64,000 nt of DNA. Source: Gangjinia marincola. Lineage in GTDB: Bacteria > Bacteroidota > Bacteroidia > Flavobacteriales > Flavobacteriaceae. Location of the stretch: NCBI RefSeq assembly GCF_039523415.1, contig NZ_BAAAFG010000015.1, forward strand, positions 124,001 through 188,000, given 5' to 3'. Shown one piece after another: positions 1 to 8,628 of the stretch (position 1 is the first letter of the stretch; each line of letters begins with the position of its first letter). The notes beneath the pieces were generated by a model that was given only the letters and a program-made list of their open reading frames with translations, made no database searches and was not told the origin of the DNA. Position numbers and translations under genes: made by a program.

Positions 1-1259
1 ATAGGTAGATGAACCCCGGGAGTAGAAATCTCTCCGGTCAGAATTCTCACAGCCGCCATAGCTACGGGTAAGCCTACAGTCTTTGCCATCGCTGTTTTTA
101 CCTGATTCTCTCCTTGAACCACCATCGTACTATCTATTTGATGTTTTTTACCGTCAAGTTCGTAGCCAAATTTATGATACATCACAATCATATCTTTATC
201 ATCCTTATCCAAGGACCATTTTTCGGTCAGGATTTTTTGTAAGGCTTGTGCCGGAGTGGCGTCAACTATACCAATTTTTTTTGTGGCGTTGAATAAATCC
301 AATTCCTTCAACTTTAACCAAATCACGTCATCCTGATCGATTTTAAGATTGTGTCTAAGTTTTAATTCAACCGAATCTGTGGGATGATACGGTAAAAAAC
401 TATTCATAAAATCACGATAAGACATGGTAGAAGAATCCTCTAAAATGTAGCTGTCATCTGTCATTCCCAGCTGCACGAATACATTCCAGGCTTTGCTAAA
501 TCCTACGCGTCGCATTGTACCCCTATATAGGGTTAAGACATCTTGAATTCCATAAATATCCCGGTATTTTAAGGAATTGCGATTAGCGTAAGCTTCAAAG
601 GTTCCATAATCGGGAACATTTAAAAATTCTGTTCTTCTAAAGAGACGTTGATAAGGAATATATTTATATTTCCCTTCTTGAATAAACTTTGCTACACCCC
701 CTTGCCCGGCAACAACTACATTGCGGGGATTCCAGGTGAATTTATAATTCCACAGGTTGTTATCACTTTGTGGTGCTACCAAACCGCCGGTAAAGGATTC
801 AAACAAGATCATTTTTCCTCCTTCTGCTCTTATTCGATCAATGACCTGCATAGCACTCATATGATCAATCCCGGGATCTACTCCTATCTCATTCATAAAG
901 ACCAACCCAGATTCTTTAACCATATGATCTAACGCCTGCATTTCTTCACTTACATAAGAAGCGGTAACCATATGCTTTTTGAGTTTTAGGCAAACCCTGG
1001 CAACATGAATATGAAACCGCGCCGGAAGCATTGATATAACCACAGTTGCCTGATCTACATATTGAGTCAAATCATTTTTGTCTAAAATATCTAAGGATAT
1101 GGCGTTACTTTGTTCGTGATTTCCAATAATTTGTTCTGCTTGTTCAAGTCTAACATCTCCTACGGTGATGGTGAATTGATGTTCAACAGATTTTTCCTGT
1201 AGATAAGAGACCAGTATTCCGGTAGATTTTCCGGCACCGATAACGAGAATATTTTGCAT
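1..1259 (-). CDS. Saccharopine dehydrogenase-family oxidoreductase (partial, C-terminus beyond window)
   Basis: The frame opens at an ATG at 1259 and runs off the left edge, so about 419 N-terminal residues are visible. It begins MQNILVIGAGKSTG, a Rossmann NAD(P)-binding glycine motif. Further on, near residue 123, is NEIGVDPGIDHMSA, which is typical of the saccharopine dehydrogenase / lysine-ketoglutarate reductase fold. Members act in lysine degradation or related amino-acid dehydrogenations in the cytoplasm; the exact substrate cannot be read from sequence. It is divergent from the DUF423 gene, with about 60 bases between them. A near-match to the lineage promoter box (TACTTTCG on the minus strand, 1291-1298) lies just upstream. 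Confidence 0.85.
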   Translation of the reverse strand, partial: MQNILVIGAGKSTGILVSYLQEKSVEHQFTITVGDVRLEQAEQIIGNHEQSNAISLDILDKNDLTQYVDQATVVISMLPARFHIHVARVCLKLKKHMVTASYVSEEMQALDHMVKESGLVFMNEIGVDPGIDHMSAMQVIDRIRAEGGKMILFESFTGGLVAPQSDNNLWNYKFTWNPRNVVVAGQGGVAKFIQEGKYKYIPYQRLFRRTEFLNVPDYGTFEAYANRNSLKYRDIYGIQDVLTLYRGTMRRVGFSKAWNVFVQLGMTDDSYILEDSSTMSYRDFMNSFLPYHPTDSVELKLRHNLKIDQDDVIWLKLKELDLFNATKKIGIVDATPAQALQKILTEKWSLDKDDKDMIVMYHKFGYELDGKKHQIDSTMVVQGENQVKTAMAKTVGLPVAMAAVRILTGEISTPGVHLP

Positions 1260-1319
1260 AGGTTTAATTAGCTTTGTAGCATAAAAAACGAAAGTAGGTA
1301 ATCCGCAATACATCTAAAA

Positions 1320-1709
1320 ATGAATCGAACCTTAATGTTACTGGGGAGTTTTTTCGGCTTGACCGCAGTTATTATTGGAGCATTTGCCACTCACGGATTG
1401 GAACCTCTATTAACCACAAAACAGCTTTCAAGCTTTGAAACAGGCGTTAAATACCAAATCTATCACGCATTTTTACTTCTCTTTCTCAGTCTATCTCAAA
1501 AAATACTACCACGCCAAAAACGAATCTTATTGTATATGATTTGTTTGGGGATAGTGTTATTTTCGGGATCAATTTATGGATTAGCTACTAATCAATACTC
1601 TTCTTTTGATTTCACCACTATCGCATTGATCACGCCTGTAGGGGGTTCGCTACTTATTATTTCCTGGATGATGCTCTTTGTATATTCATTTAAACATAAG
1701 GAGGAATAA
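1320..1709 (+). CDS. DUF423 family small membrane protein
   Basis: A 129-residue protein with four hydrophobic segments. It starts MNRTLMLLGSFFGLTAVIIG and then has the AFATHGLE and GVKYQIYHAF motifs that define DUF423 (the E. coli YgdD-like family). Length matches the family. It is an inner-membrane protein of unknown role. A TAGCTTTG box at 1269-1276 could be its promoter, with about 40 bases of leader. It ends 71 bases before pckA and is probably a single gene. Confidence 0.85.
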   Translation: MNRTLMLLGSFFGLTAVIIGAFATHGLEPLLTTKQLSSFETGVKYQIYHAFLLLFLSLSQKILPRQKRILLYMICLGIVLFSGSIYGLATNQYSSFDFTTIALITPVGGSLLIISWMMLFVYSFKHKEE

Positions 1710-1745
1710 TTCGCGTTGAAGAACATTATTCTTTGGTATTATTTA

Positions 1746-1753
1746 TACTTTTG
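1746..1753 (+). promoter_or_regulatory. Putative -7 box of pckA promoter
   Basis: TACTTTTG matches the Bacteroidota -7 consensus TAnnTTTG. It lies 28 bases upstream of the ATG at 1781. This placement makes an upstream in-frame TTG at 1733 an unlikely start, because that codon precedes the box. No convincing TTG at -33 is visible. Confidence 0.5.
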
Positions 1754-1780
1754 CCATCTAATAACACAACAACTCATAAA

Positions 1781-3391
1781 ATGATGGTTGAAAACACCTC
1801 ATCTACGAAAACGATTTCGTTGAAACAGTACGGAATCAAAGACGCCACAGTACATTATCAACTAAGTCCCAAAGAACTTCAACAAAAAACCCTCGATCTC
1901 AATCAAGGAGTTGAAACAAATAATGGCACCCTAGCAGTTAATACCGGGGAATTTACAGGTCGTTCTCCTAAAGATCGATTTATCGTGAAAGATGATCGTA
2001 CCAAAGATGACATTTGGTGGGGTGATATTAATATCCCGTTTGATCCTGATAAATTTGACCGCTTACATAAAAAGGTGGTAGACTATTTATCTAATAAAGA
2101 AATTTACGCCAGAGATGCGTATGCTTGTGCAGATCAAAATTACAGATTAAATATTAGGGTAGTCAATGAGTATCCATGGAGTAATATGTTTGCCTATAAT
2201 ATGTTTTTACGTTCCGATGAGGAGGAACGCGAAACTTTTCAAGAGGATTGGCTCATTTTAAACGCGCCCGGATTTATGGCAGATCCTGTCGTTGATGGCA
2301 CCCGCCAGCATAATTTTGCTATTCTAAATTTTACTAAAAAAATCGCGCTTATAGGCGGAACCGGATATACGGGTGAGATCAAAAAAGGAATTTTTTCAGC
2401 CTTAAATTTTATTTTACCTACTGAAAAAAACACACTACCAATGCACTGTTCGGCAAACGTAGGTGAAGATGGCGACACGGCCATCTTTTTTGGTTTATCG
2501 GGTACTGGTAAAACCACTTTATCTGCTGATCCAAACCGAAAATTAATTGGGGACGATGAGCACGGTTGGACCAACGAGAATACAGTTTTCAACTTTGAAG
2601 GAGGCTGCTACGCAAAAGCTATTAATCTCTCCAAAGAAAATGAGCCTGAAATTTTTAATGCGATTAAACCGGGAGCCATTCTGGAAAATGTGATTCTAAG
2701 AGAAGGTGAAGTTGATTTTAGCGATACCTCCATCACTCAAAATACTCGGGTGAGTTACCCTATTTATCATATTGATAATATTAAAGTCCCTTCTATTGGA
2801 AAGGATCCCAAAAATATCTTTTTCTTAACAGCAGATGCCTTTGGAGTGTTACCTCCGATCAGTAAGTTAACTCCGGGTCAGGCTGCATATCATTTTATAA
2901 GCGGCTATACCGCAAAAGTCGCCGGAACCGAAGCCGGTGTGAATGAACCTGTTCCCTCATTTTCGGCTTGTTTTGGGGCTCCTTTTATGCCCTTACATCC
3001 CACACGCTATGCTGAAATGCTTAGTACAAAAATGAAAGAAGCAGGAGTGAACGTATGGTTAATTAATACAGGATGGACCGGCGGACCTTATGGTGTGGGT
3101 AAGCGTATGAAACTTAAGTATACGCGTGCGATGATCACCGCCGCTCTAGAAGGAAAGCTGCCTAGTGAGATTACGTATGATCACTATCACGTGCACTCTG
3201 TCTTTGGACTTGCACAACCTAGAGCCTGTCCCGGTGTTCCTACAGACGTACTCAGTTCCAGAAAAACCTGGAATAATGATGAAGGATACTACAAAACGGC
3301 CAATAAATTAGCCGATACTTTTAGAGAGAACTTCAAAAAGTTTGAAGCATATGCTAATGATGAAATTCTAGCCGGCGGTCCTCCAAACTAG
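1781..3391 (+). CDS. pckA: Phosphoenolpyruvate carboxykinase (ATP)
   Basis: A 536-residue enzyme, the usual length for ATP-dependent PEPCK, which converts oxaloacetate and ATP to PEP, CO2 and ADP at the entry to gluconeogenesis. Visible signatures are NTGEFTGRSPKDRF (about residue 55), the kinase-1a loop GLSGTGKTTL (about 237) and the metal-binding LIGDDEHGW (about 256). The start is placed at ATG 1781 (MMVENTS); the frame stays open upstream to a TTG at 1733, but that lies before the putative promoter box. A strong hairpin terminator follows. Probably monocistronic. Confidence 0.97.
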   Translation: MMVENTSSTKTISLKQYGIKDATVHYQLSPKELQQKTLDLNQGVETNNGTLAVNTGEFTGRSPKDRFIVKDDRTKDDIWWGDINIPFDPDKFDRLHKKVVDYLSNKEIYARDAYACADQNYRLNIRVVNEYPWSNMFAYNMFLRSDEEERETFQEDWLILNAPGFMADPVVDGTRQHNFAILNFTKKIALIGGTGYTGEIKKGIFSALNFILPTEKNTLPMHCSANVGEDGDTAIFFGLSGTGKTTLSADPNRKLIGDDEHGWTNENTVFNFEGGCYAKAINLSKENEPEIFNAIKPGAILENVILREGEVDFSDTSITQNTRVSYPIYHIDNIKVPSIGKDPKNIFFLTADAFGVLPPISKLTPGQAAYHFISGYTAKVAGTEAGVNEPVPSFSACFGAPFMPLHPTRYAEMLSTKMKEAGVNVWLINTGWTGGPYGVGKRMKLKYTRAMITAALEGKLPSEITYDHYHVHSVFGLAQPRACPGVPTDVLSSRKTWNNDEGYYKTANKLADTFRENFKKFEAYANDEILAGGPPN

Positions 3392-3412
3392 AAAAATTAC
3401 TTCATAAAAAAA

Positions 3413-3445
3413 GCCAGATATGTTGAATTACATATCGGGCTTTTT
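3413..3445. terminator. Rho-independent terminator between pckA and hemD (convergent)
   Basis: An 11-bp stem with one mismatch (3413-3423 pairs with 3430-3440, ends GCC/GGC) and a 6-base loop, followed by TTTTT and preceded by an A run. It can therefore stop pckA transcription on the plus strand and hemD transcription on the minus strand. Confidence 0.85.
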
Positions 3446-3460
3446 AGGTTTATGAGAGAA

Positions 3461-4219
3461 CTACTTCTTATTCGCCTCTTTAATATATTTTTCAAGTGCC
3501 ATGGTCATGGAAGGCGTATCAGGCGTTGGAGCGTGAATATTAACTTTTAAACCATGCTCCTCTGCTGCCTTTACGGTAGTATTACCAAAAACAGCAATAC
3601 GTGTCTCCTTTTGTTCAAAATCCGGAAAATTTTCAAATAAAGACTGGATTCCGCTAGGGCTAAAAAAGACCAGAATATCATAGAATACATCCCGTAGGTT
3701 GGACAAATCGCTCACCACCGTTTTGTATAACACCGCTTCTTTCCAATTTACTCCTAATTCATTGAGATAATTTGGGACTTCTGGCTTTAACTTGTCAGAT
3801 GCCGGTAAAAGAAATTTTTCGCTTTTGTATTTTTTGATGGTAGGCACTAATTCTCCAAAGGTTCGTTTACCTACATAAATCTTACGCTTTCGGTATACCA
3901 CATATTTTTGCAGGTAATACGCAACAGCCTCACTTTGACAAAAGTATTTTAAAGAATCAGGGACTTTAAAGCGCATCTCATCTGCAATTCTAAAAAAATG
4001 GTCCACTGCATTTCTACTGGTCAAAATGATCGCGGTAAAATTCGCTAAATCTATTTTTTGATGCCTTACTTCTTTTGAAGACACTCCTTCTACATGAATA
4101 AAAGGTACGAAATCAATCTTGACCTTCTGCTTGTCTTGAAGTTCGTGATAGGGAGAATTCTCAATCTTTGGTTCTGGTTGAGAAATCAGGATAGTCTTCA
4201 CTTTCAATGTTTCCTTCAT
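3461..4219 (-). CDS. hemD: Uroporphyrinogen-III synthase
   Basis: A 252-residue protein of the HemD fold. HemD cyclises hydroxymethylbilane to uroporphyrinogen III in heme and siroheme synthesis (cytoplasm). Near the N-terminus it has KTILISQPEP, typical of the flavobacterial form, then AIILTSRNAVDHFF (about residue 65) and the C-terminal lobe motif VFFSPSGIQSL. HemD is poorly conserved, so the call rests on these motifs, the length and the neighbour: a DUF4271 membrane protein gene ends 17 bases upstream, a pairing known in this phylum from memory. Confidence 0.88.
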   Translation of the reverse strand: MKETLKVKTILISQPEPKIENSPYHELQDKQKVKIDFVPFIHVEGVSSKEVRHQKIDLANFTAIILTSRNAVDHFFRIADEMRFKVPDSLKYFCQSEAVAYYLQKYVVYRKRKIYVGKRTFGELVPTIKKYKSEKFLLPASDKLKPEVPNYLNELGVNWKEAVLYKTVVSDLSNLRDVFYDILVFFSPSGIQSLFENFPDFEQKETRIAVFGNTTVKAAEEHGLKVNIHAPTPDTPSMTMALEKYIKEANKK

Positions 4220-4235
4220 ACGTCTTTAATGGCTG

Positions 4236-4895
4236 TTAGTGTACAATTAGCTTATACAAAATAACATAGGGTCCAATTTCGAGAGCGCAAAGGTACAAAA
4301 TAAAATACAACCAATTGACTAGAATTACCTCTTGATTTTTGATGAAATAATTGATTAAAAAAAGAAGATTAAACAGACCAACAATCCCTAATCCAATAAC
4401 GATTAATATATAAGACCCCGTAAACGTATAGGTGAAGAGAATACATACAGGAATCACAATAAAGGACAGGTAACTTTTAAAGGAAATTTTATAATATAGA
4501 TATTGATCAATGAGATGTTCCACGTTGAAAATAGACGCGACAATTTTTTCTATGAGGTACTTTCCCAGTAAAAAAACACTGTAGGCTACGGCAATCTGAA
4601 TGTATTTAGTAAAGGATAGCAGCTGTGGCTCTTGATTTTGGTAGGTCAAGCGTATAAAGAACCCAACTAATAAGGCCATACTCAGCACATGTACCAAAAA
4701 AAATAATCCGTTAAAGACATTGGCTAATGAATTTTTAGGGGTAATTCCAGAAAATCTACCTGTAAATGGAAGCTGCACAAAAACCAGAAACTGCTCCCTG
4801 TTTAGCAACTTGATGATCACCAATACAGTGAGAATAAATAGCAGCACAAAACTTATCCAATCATTAGATGTGTATGTGCGTTCAATAAAATCCAA
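4236..4895 (-). CDS. DUF4271 domain-containing membrane protein
   Basis: A 219-residue protein with about six hydrophobic helices, beginning MDFIERTYTSNDWISFVLLF. The pattern and linkage to hemD match DUF4271, an uncharacterised Bacteroidota integral membrane family. The first codon is TTG at 4895; no in-frame ATG occurs until about residue 73, so TTG initiation is likely. Head-to-head with the glycosyltransferase gene. Co-transcribed with hemD (17-base gap), but a link to heme synthesis is only an inference. Confidence 0.8.
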   Translation of the reverse strand: MDFIERTYTSNDWISFVLLFILTVLVIIKLLNREQFLVFVQLPFTGRFSGITPKNSLANVFNGLFFLVHVLSMALLVGFFIRLTYQNQEPQLLSFTKYIQIAVAYSVFLLGKYLIEKIVASIFNVEHLIDQYLYYKISFKSYLSFIVIPVCILFTYTFTGSYILIVIGLGIVGLFNLLFLINYFIKNQEVILVNWLYFILYLCALEIGPYVILYKLIVH

Positions 4896-4949
4896 TTAAA
4901 TGTGATTTAAGAGTCTGGTAAAATTAATGATCCCGCCTAAAAATTTCGC

Positions 4950-4957
4950 TACATTTG
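4950..4957 (+). promoter_or_regulatory. Putative -7 box for the glycosyltransferase-pyrC operon
   Basis: TACATTTG fits TAnnTTTG exactly. It lies 14 bases before a GTG at 4972 and inside the longer open frame that begins at ATG 4927, so it decides in favour of the GTG start. Confidence 0.6.
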
Positions 4958-4971
4958 TTAAAATTTTTTGC

Positions 4972-5691
4972 GTGTCTCAGGCCCTTGTAATAATCCCTAC
5001 ATACAATGAAATTGAAAACATTGCTCCAATATTACAGCGTTTATTGGCAATGGAGCAGTACGACGTTTTAGTCGTTGATGATAATTCTCCAGATGGAACC
5101 GCAAACAAAGTACAAGAAATTGCTCAAAATAATCCGGGTAGAATTTACCTGGAAAAGAGATTAAAGAAAAAAGGATTGGGCACGGCGTATATTCACGGGT
5201 TCAAATGGGCACTGGAGCGTGATTATCAGTATATTTTTGAAATGGATGCAGATTTTTCACACAATCCAGATGATCTGGATTATCTGTATGAGGCGTGTAA
5301 AAACGGTGCTGATATGAGCATAGGTTCACGCTACGTATCTGGCGTAAATGTCGTAAACTGGCCCATGAGCCGCGTGCTATTATCCTGGTTGGCTTCTAAA
5401 TATGTTCGATTTATTACGGGGATGGACATTCACGATACCACCGCAGGTTTTGTTTGTTATCAACGCCGTGTACTGGAAGCAATAAACCTAAATAAGATTC
5501 AGTTTATTGGTTATGCCTTTCAAATCGAAATGAAATTCAAAGCCTACCTCAAAAAATTCACTATTATTGAAGTGCCTGTAATTTTTACAGATCGCTTTCG
5601 CGGAAAATCAAAAATGAGTGGTGGGATTATTTCTGAAGCTATTTTTGGTGTTATCAAACTTAAGTTAAAAAGTATTTTTAGTTCACCATGA
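4972..5691 (+). CDS. Polyprenol-phosphate (mannosyl) glycosyltransferase, GT2 family
   Basis: About 239 residues from the GTG at 4972 (VSQALVIIPTYNEIENI). Motifs are IIPTYNE, DDNSPDGT and the DxD-like EMDADFSHNP, the signature of dolichyl/polyprenyl-phosphate mannose synthases, which transfer a sugar from a nucleotide donor to a lipid phosphate at the inner membrane. There is no C-terminal membrane domain, as in the short soluble forms. The open frame extends to ATG 4927, but the promoter box at 4950 makes that start unlikely. Its stop overlaps the pyrC start (ATGA), so the two are translationally coupled. Confidence 0.9.
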   Translation: MSQALVIIPTYNEIENIAPILQRLLAMEQYDVLVVDDNSPDGTANKVQEIAQNNPGRIYLEKRLKKKGLGTAYIHGFKWALERDYQYIFEMDADFSHNPDDLDYLYEACKNGADMSIGSRYVSGVNVVNWPMSRVLLSWLASKYVRFITGMDIHDTTAGFVCYQRRVLEAINLNKIQFIGYAFQIEMKFKAYLKKFTIIEVPVIFTDRFRGKSKMSGGIISEAIFGVIKLKLKSIFSSP

Positions 5692-7022
5692 AAAAAATTC
5701 TGATTAAAAATGCCCAATTAGTTAATGAAGGTGTAGTACAACAGCAAGATATTCTCATTGAAGACACCCTGATTTCGAAAATAGGAGCTGATTTATCTCA
5801 TCCCGAAGCCTATATCATAGATGCGGAAGGATTACACCTTTTCCCGGGAGCTATCGATGACCAAGTGCACTTTAGAGAACCCGGCTTAACGCATAAAGAA
5901 GACATTGCAACAGGTTCCCGTGCCGCTGTAGCCGGCGGTATTACTTCATTTATGGAAATGCCTAATACCAATCCACAAACTACTACCCATGAGGAGCTTC
6001 AAAAAAAGTTTGATATTGCTCAAGAAACTGCTTACGCTAACTACTCTTTTATGTTTGGCGGCACCAACGATAATTTAGAAGAGATTAAAAAAATTGATCC
6101 TAAAACTACCGCTGCGCTTAAATTATTTTTAGGCTCTTCAACCGGCAATATGTTAGTAGATGATGAAAAGGTCCTGGAGCAAATTTTCACTCATTCGCCA
6201 CTACTCATCTGTACGCACTGTGAGGATGAAGAAACCATACGTGAAAATCTGGCACAGCATATTAAAGAATACGGGCAGGATATTCCTATTGAAAAACACC
6301 CGGATATTAGAAGCGCAGAAGCTTGTTATCTCTCATCATCTTCCGCAATAAAACTGGCAAAAAAAACAGGAGCGCGCTTACACGTTTTTCATCTCTCTAC
6401 AGCAAAAGAGATGGAGTTGTTTGACAATTCGCTTTCGCTTCGCGAAAAACAAATTACGGCCGAAGTTTGTATCCATCATCTTTGGTTCAATGATACTAAT
6501 TATGGTGAAAAAGGAACACTTATCAAATGGAATCCCGCTGTAAAAGCTAAAGCTGATCAAGAAACCTTATTTCAGGCCCTATTAGACGATAAGCTTGACG
6601 TAATAGCAACAGATCACGCCCCGCATACCTTAACCGAAAAACAAAACAGCTACACCAAAGCTCCAAGTGGCGGTCCTCTTGTACAACACGCTTTTCAGGC
6701 TATGTTAGAATTTTATCATCAAGGTAAAATTTCTCTTGAAAAAATTGTACAGAAAATGGCACACAATCCGGCCATCTTGTTTGATATTAAATCAAGGGGA
6801 TATTTAAAAGAGGGATACAAAGCAGATTTAGTCTTAATAGATTTGAACAAGCCGTATACGGTTACCAAGGATAACATTCTTTCTAAATGTGGATGGTCTC
6901 CTTTTGAAGGCACCACATTCTCATCTACCATTGAAAAAACCTTTATCAACGGGACATTAATCTACGATAACGGTATCGTTTTAGAAAGAGGAAAACCCGA
7001 ACAACTACGCTTTGATCGATAA
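5688..7022 (+). CDS. pyrC: Dihydroorotase
   Basis: A 444-residue amidohydrolase. It catalyses reversible ring closure of carbamoyl-aspartate to dihydroorotate in pyrimidine synthesis. Motifs: IDDQVHFREPGLTHK (about residues 56-70), MEMPNTNP, FHLST and the C-terminal TDHAPHT with the catalytic Asp. The usual metal-binding HxH reads QVH here (Gln59, His61), a substitution I recall as common in Bacteroidota dihydroorotases. Overlaps the glycosyltransferase by 4 bases; the DUF4296 gene starts 7 bases after the stop. Confidence 0.95.
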   Translation: MKKILIKNAQLVNEGVVQQQDILIEDTLISKIGADLSHPEAYIIDAEGLHLFPGAIDDQVHFREPGLTHKEDIATGSRAAVAGGITSFMEMPNTNPQTTTHEELQKKFDIAQETAYANYSFMFGGTNDNLEEIKKIDPKTTAALKLFLGSSTGNMLVDDEKVLEQIFTHSPLLICTHCEDEETIRENLAQHIKEYGQDIPIEKHPDIRSAEACYLSSSSAIKLAKKTGARLHVFHLSTAKEMELFDNSLSLREKQITAEVCIHHLWFNDTNYGEKGTLIKWNPAVKAKADQETLFQALLDDKLDVIATDHAPHTLTEKQNSYTKAPSGGPLVQHAFQAMLEFYHQGKISLEKIVQKMAHNPAILFDIKSRGYLKEGYKADLVLIDLNKPYTVTKDNILSKCGWSPFEGTTFSSTIEKTFINGTLIYDNGIVLERGKPEQLRFDR

Positions 7023-7029
7023 TAGTCTG

Positions 7030-7542
7030 ATGATAGTACCCTTTAAAAATAACGTCCTTTTTTTAGTCCTTGCACTTTTATTTTTTGCAGGTTGCAAAGA
7101 GATCAATACGATGGAAAAGCCAGATGATCTTATCGCTCAAGAAAAAATGGTTGATATCCTTACCGAACTAAGCTTGCTTAATGCAGCTAAAAATTTTAGT
7201 AAAAAAAAGCTGGAAGAGACAGGTATTCAACCTACCCTTTATATTTATGAACGCTATGATGTTGACAGTCTTCAATTTGCTCAAAGCAATAATTACTATT
7301 CCGAGCAACCAGAGCAATATACCGCGATCTTTGAAAAGGTTAAAAAACGCCTAGAAGCTAAAAAAAAGATCTTAGACTCAGTCAAAAAAATTGAAGATAA
7401 AAGAAAAGACTCTATTAAAAAGATTGAAAAAAAGATACAGGATTCAATCAATGTCAATTTGACTGAGGAGGAAAAGAAAAATCTAAGGATTCAAAAAAGA
7501 GAGTCAAAGCTTGCTCCTGCTAAAAAAGAAAACCAAGAATAA
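7030..7542 (+). CDS. DUF4296 lipoprotein
   Basis: A 170-residue protein from ATG 7030. It has a lipoprotein signal peptide with lipobox FFAGC (Cys about residue 22), then PDDLIAQEKMVDILTELSLL, the hallmark of DUF4296. The C-terminal half is a Lys/Glu-rich predicted coiled coil with repeated KKIEDKRKDSI-like units. It is exported and anchored in an envelope membrane; function unknown. A TTG at 7012 would overlap pyrC, but the ATG gives a proper signal peptide. Third gene of the glycosyltransferase-pyrC operon. Confidence 0.85.
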   Translation: MIVPFKNNVLFLVLALLFFAGCKEINTMEKPDDLIAQEKMVDILTELSLLNAAKNFSKKKLEETGIQPTLYIYERYDVDSLQFAQSNNYYSEQPEQYTAIFEKVKKRLEAKKKILDSVKKIEDKRKDSIKKIEKKIQDSINVNLTEEEKKNLRIQKRESKLAPAKKENQE

Positions 7543-8553
7543 TTATTCCTTTTTAAAATAATCTGCCGTTACTGCGATAACTTCTTGAATTGGTTTATAT
7601 TCAATGCCAATTTCACGGTTTATCTTATTGTTATCGTACACATCATCAAGAAATAAATTTTTAATGTGAGCTCTGGTAAGTTGTTGTGTAGTCCCAAATA
7701 ATAATCTACCAACCCGCTGAAAAAACCAACCAATGGCAATCAACCACGGTTTGAGTTTATAACGAGGCGGAGTTTTTCCAAGTTCAGTGGCAATTTGTTT
7801 TAAAACACGGTCAAACGAGAGATTCTCTGAAACTATCGTAAAGCGTTCCCCATAGGATTTTTTGTCCATTAAACATGTCATAGCATAAACCACATCGTTT
7901 ATTCCAACAAATCCTGTAGTCATGGGGAAGTAAAACCTCATCCCCTCATTCACTTTTTTAAACAAGACTCCGCTCCCACTCTCCCAAAAACCGGGTCCAA
8001 TGATTACCCCGGGATTTACAATCACTATATTCAATCCCTCTTGAGATCCACGCCACACTTCCATCTCTGCGCCATACTTGGTGATGGCATAGTCACTATT
8101 GTTCTGCTCTTGGTTCCACTCGGTTTCTTCAGTAATGGGTTGATCGCCTAATGTTTTCCCTAATGCAGCAATACTGCTTACGTGGCAAAAAGCAACGACA
8201 TCATTTGACAAAGCCAAATTGATCATGTTCGCCGTTCCTTCAATGTTCACTTTTCGCATGCGTTCAAAATCGCTTCGACTATAGGAGATCATTGCCGCAC
8301 AATGATACACGGTTTCAACTCCTTCAAAGGCTAAGGTTAGCTGTGGAACGTTGAGTACATCAGCCTCTACCCAAATGATTCTATTAAACAGATCAGTCGC
8401 TTGTTGGGGAGAAATATAATACGAAAAGACTTTTTTGACGACGGTAAGATCGCTGGTTGATCGATGAATTGCTTTGACGTGCTTTCCTTGAGAAAGTAGT
8501 TTATATAACAGGTGAGAACCTACAAGTCCAGTAGCGCCAGTAACCAATATCAT
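7543..8553 (-). CDS. NAD-dependent epimerase/dehydratase family protein
   Basis: A 336-residue extended short-chain dehydrogenase. The start at ATG 8553 gives MILVTGATGLVGSHLL, with the GxxGxxG nucleotide-binding motif at residues 6-12. A YxxxK catalytic pair follows (SDYAITKYGAE, about residue 150), then IVNPGVIIGPG. The C-terminal region resembles dihydroflavonol-4-reductase-like members. The substrate is unknown. It ends convergently against DUF4296 with no spacer and is divergent from tyrS. Confidence 0.9.
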   Translation of the reverse strand: MILVTGATGLVGSHLLYKLLSQGKHVKAIHRSTSDLTVVKKVFSYYISPQQATDLFNRIIWVEADVLNVPQLTLAFEGVETVYHCAAMISYSRSDFERMRKVNIEGTANMINLALSNDVVAFCHVSSIAALGKTLGDQPITEETEWNQEQNNSDYAITKYGAEMEVWRGSQEGLNIVIVNPGVIIGPGFWESGSGVLFKKVNEGMRFYFPMTTGFVGINDVVYAMTCLMDKKSYGERFTIVSENLSFDRVLKQIATELGKTPPRYKLKPWLIAIGWFFQRVGRLLFGTTQQLTRAHIKNLFLDDVYDNNKINREIGIEYKPIQEVIAVTADYFKKE

Positions 8554-8598
8554 GCGGTAAATATACACAAACCATCTAGGAAAACAGGACGTTTATCC

Positions 8599-8606
8599 TA
8601 TCTTTG
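8599..8606 (+). promoter_or_regulatory. Putative -7 box of tyrS promoter
   Basis: TATCTTTG matches TAnnTTTG and lies 23 bases upstream of the tyrS ATG at 8629. The open frame extends upstream to 8512, but that extension crosses the box and runs into the divergent gene. Confidence 0.6.
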
Positions 8607-8628
8607 CCCCTGCAAAAAACAGGTTCTC

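Noticed and set aside
4927..4971. Start of the glycosyltransferase at ATG 4927
   Set aside because: A TACATTTG box at 4950-4957 lies inside this extension, and the GT2 motif begins right after the GTG at 4972.
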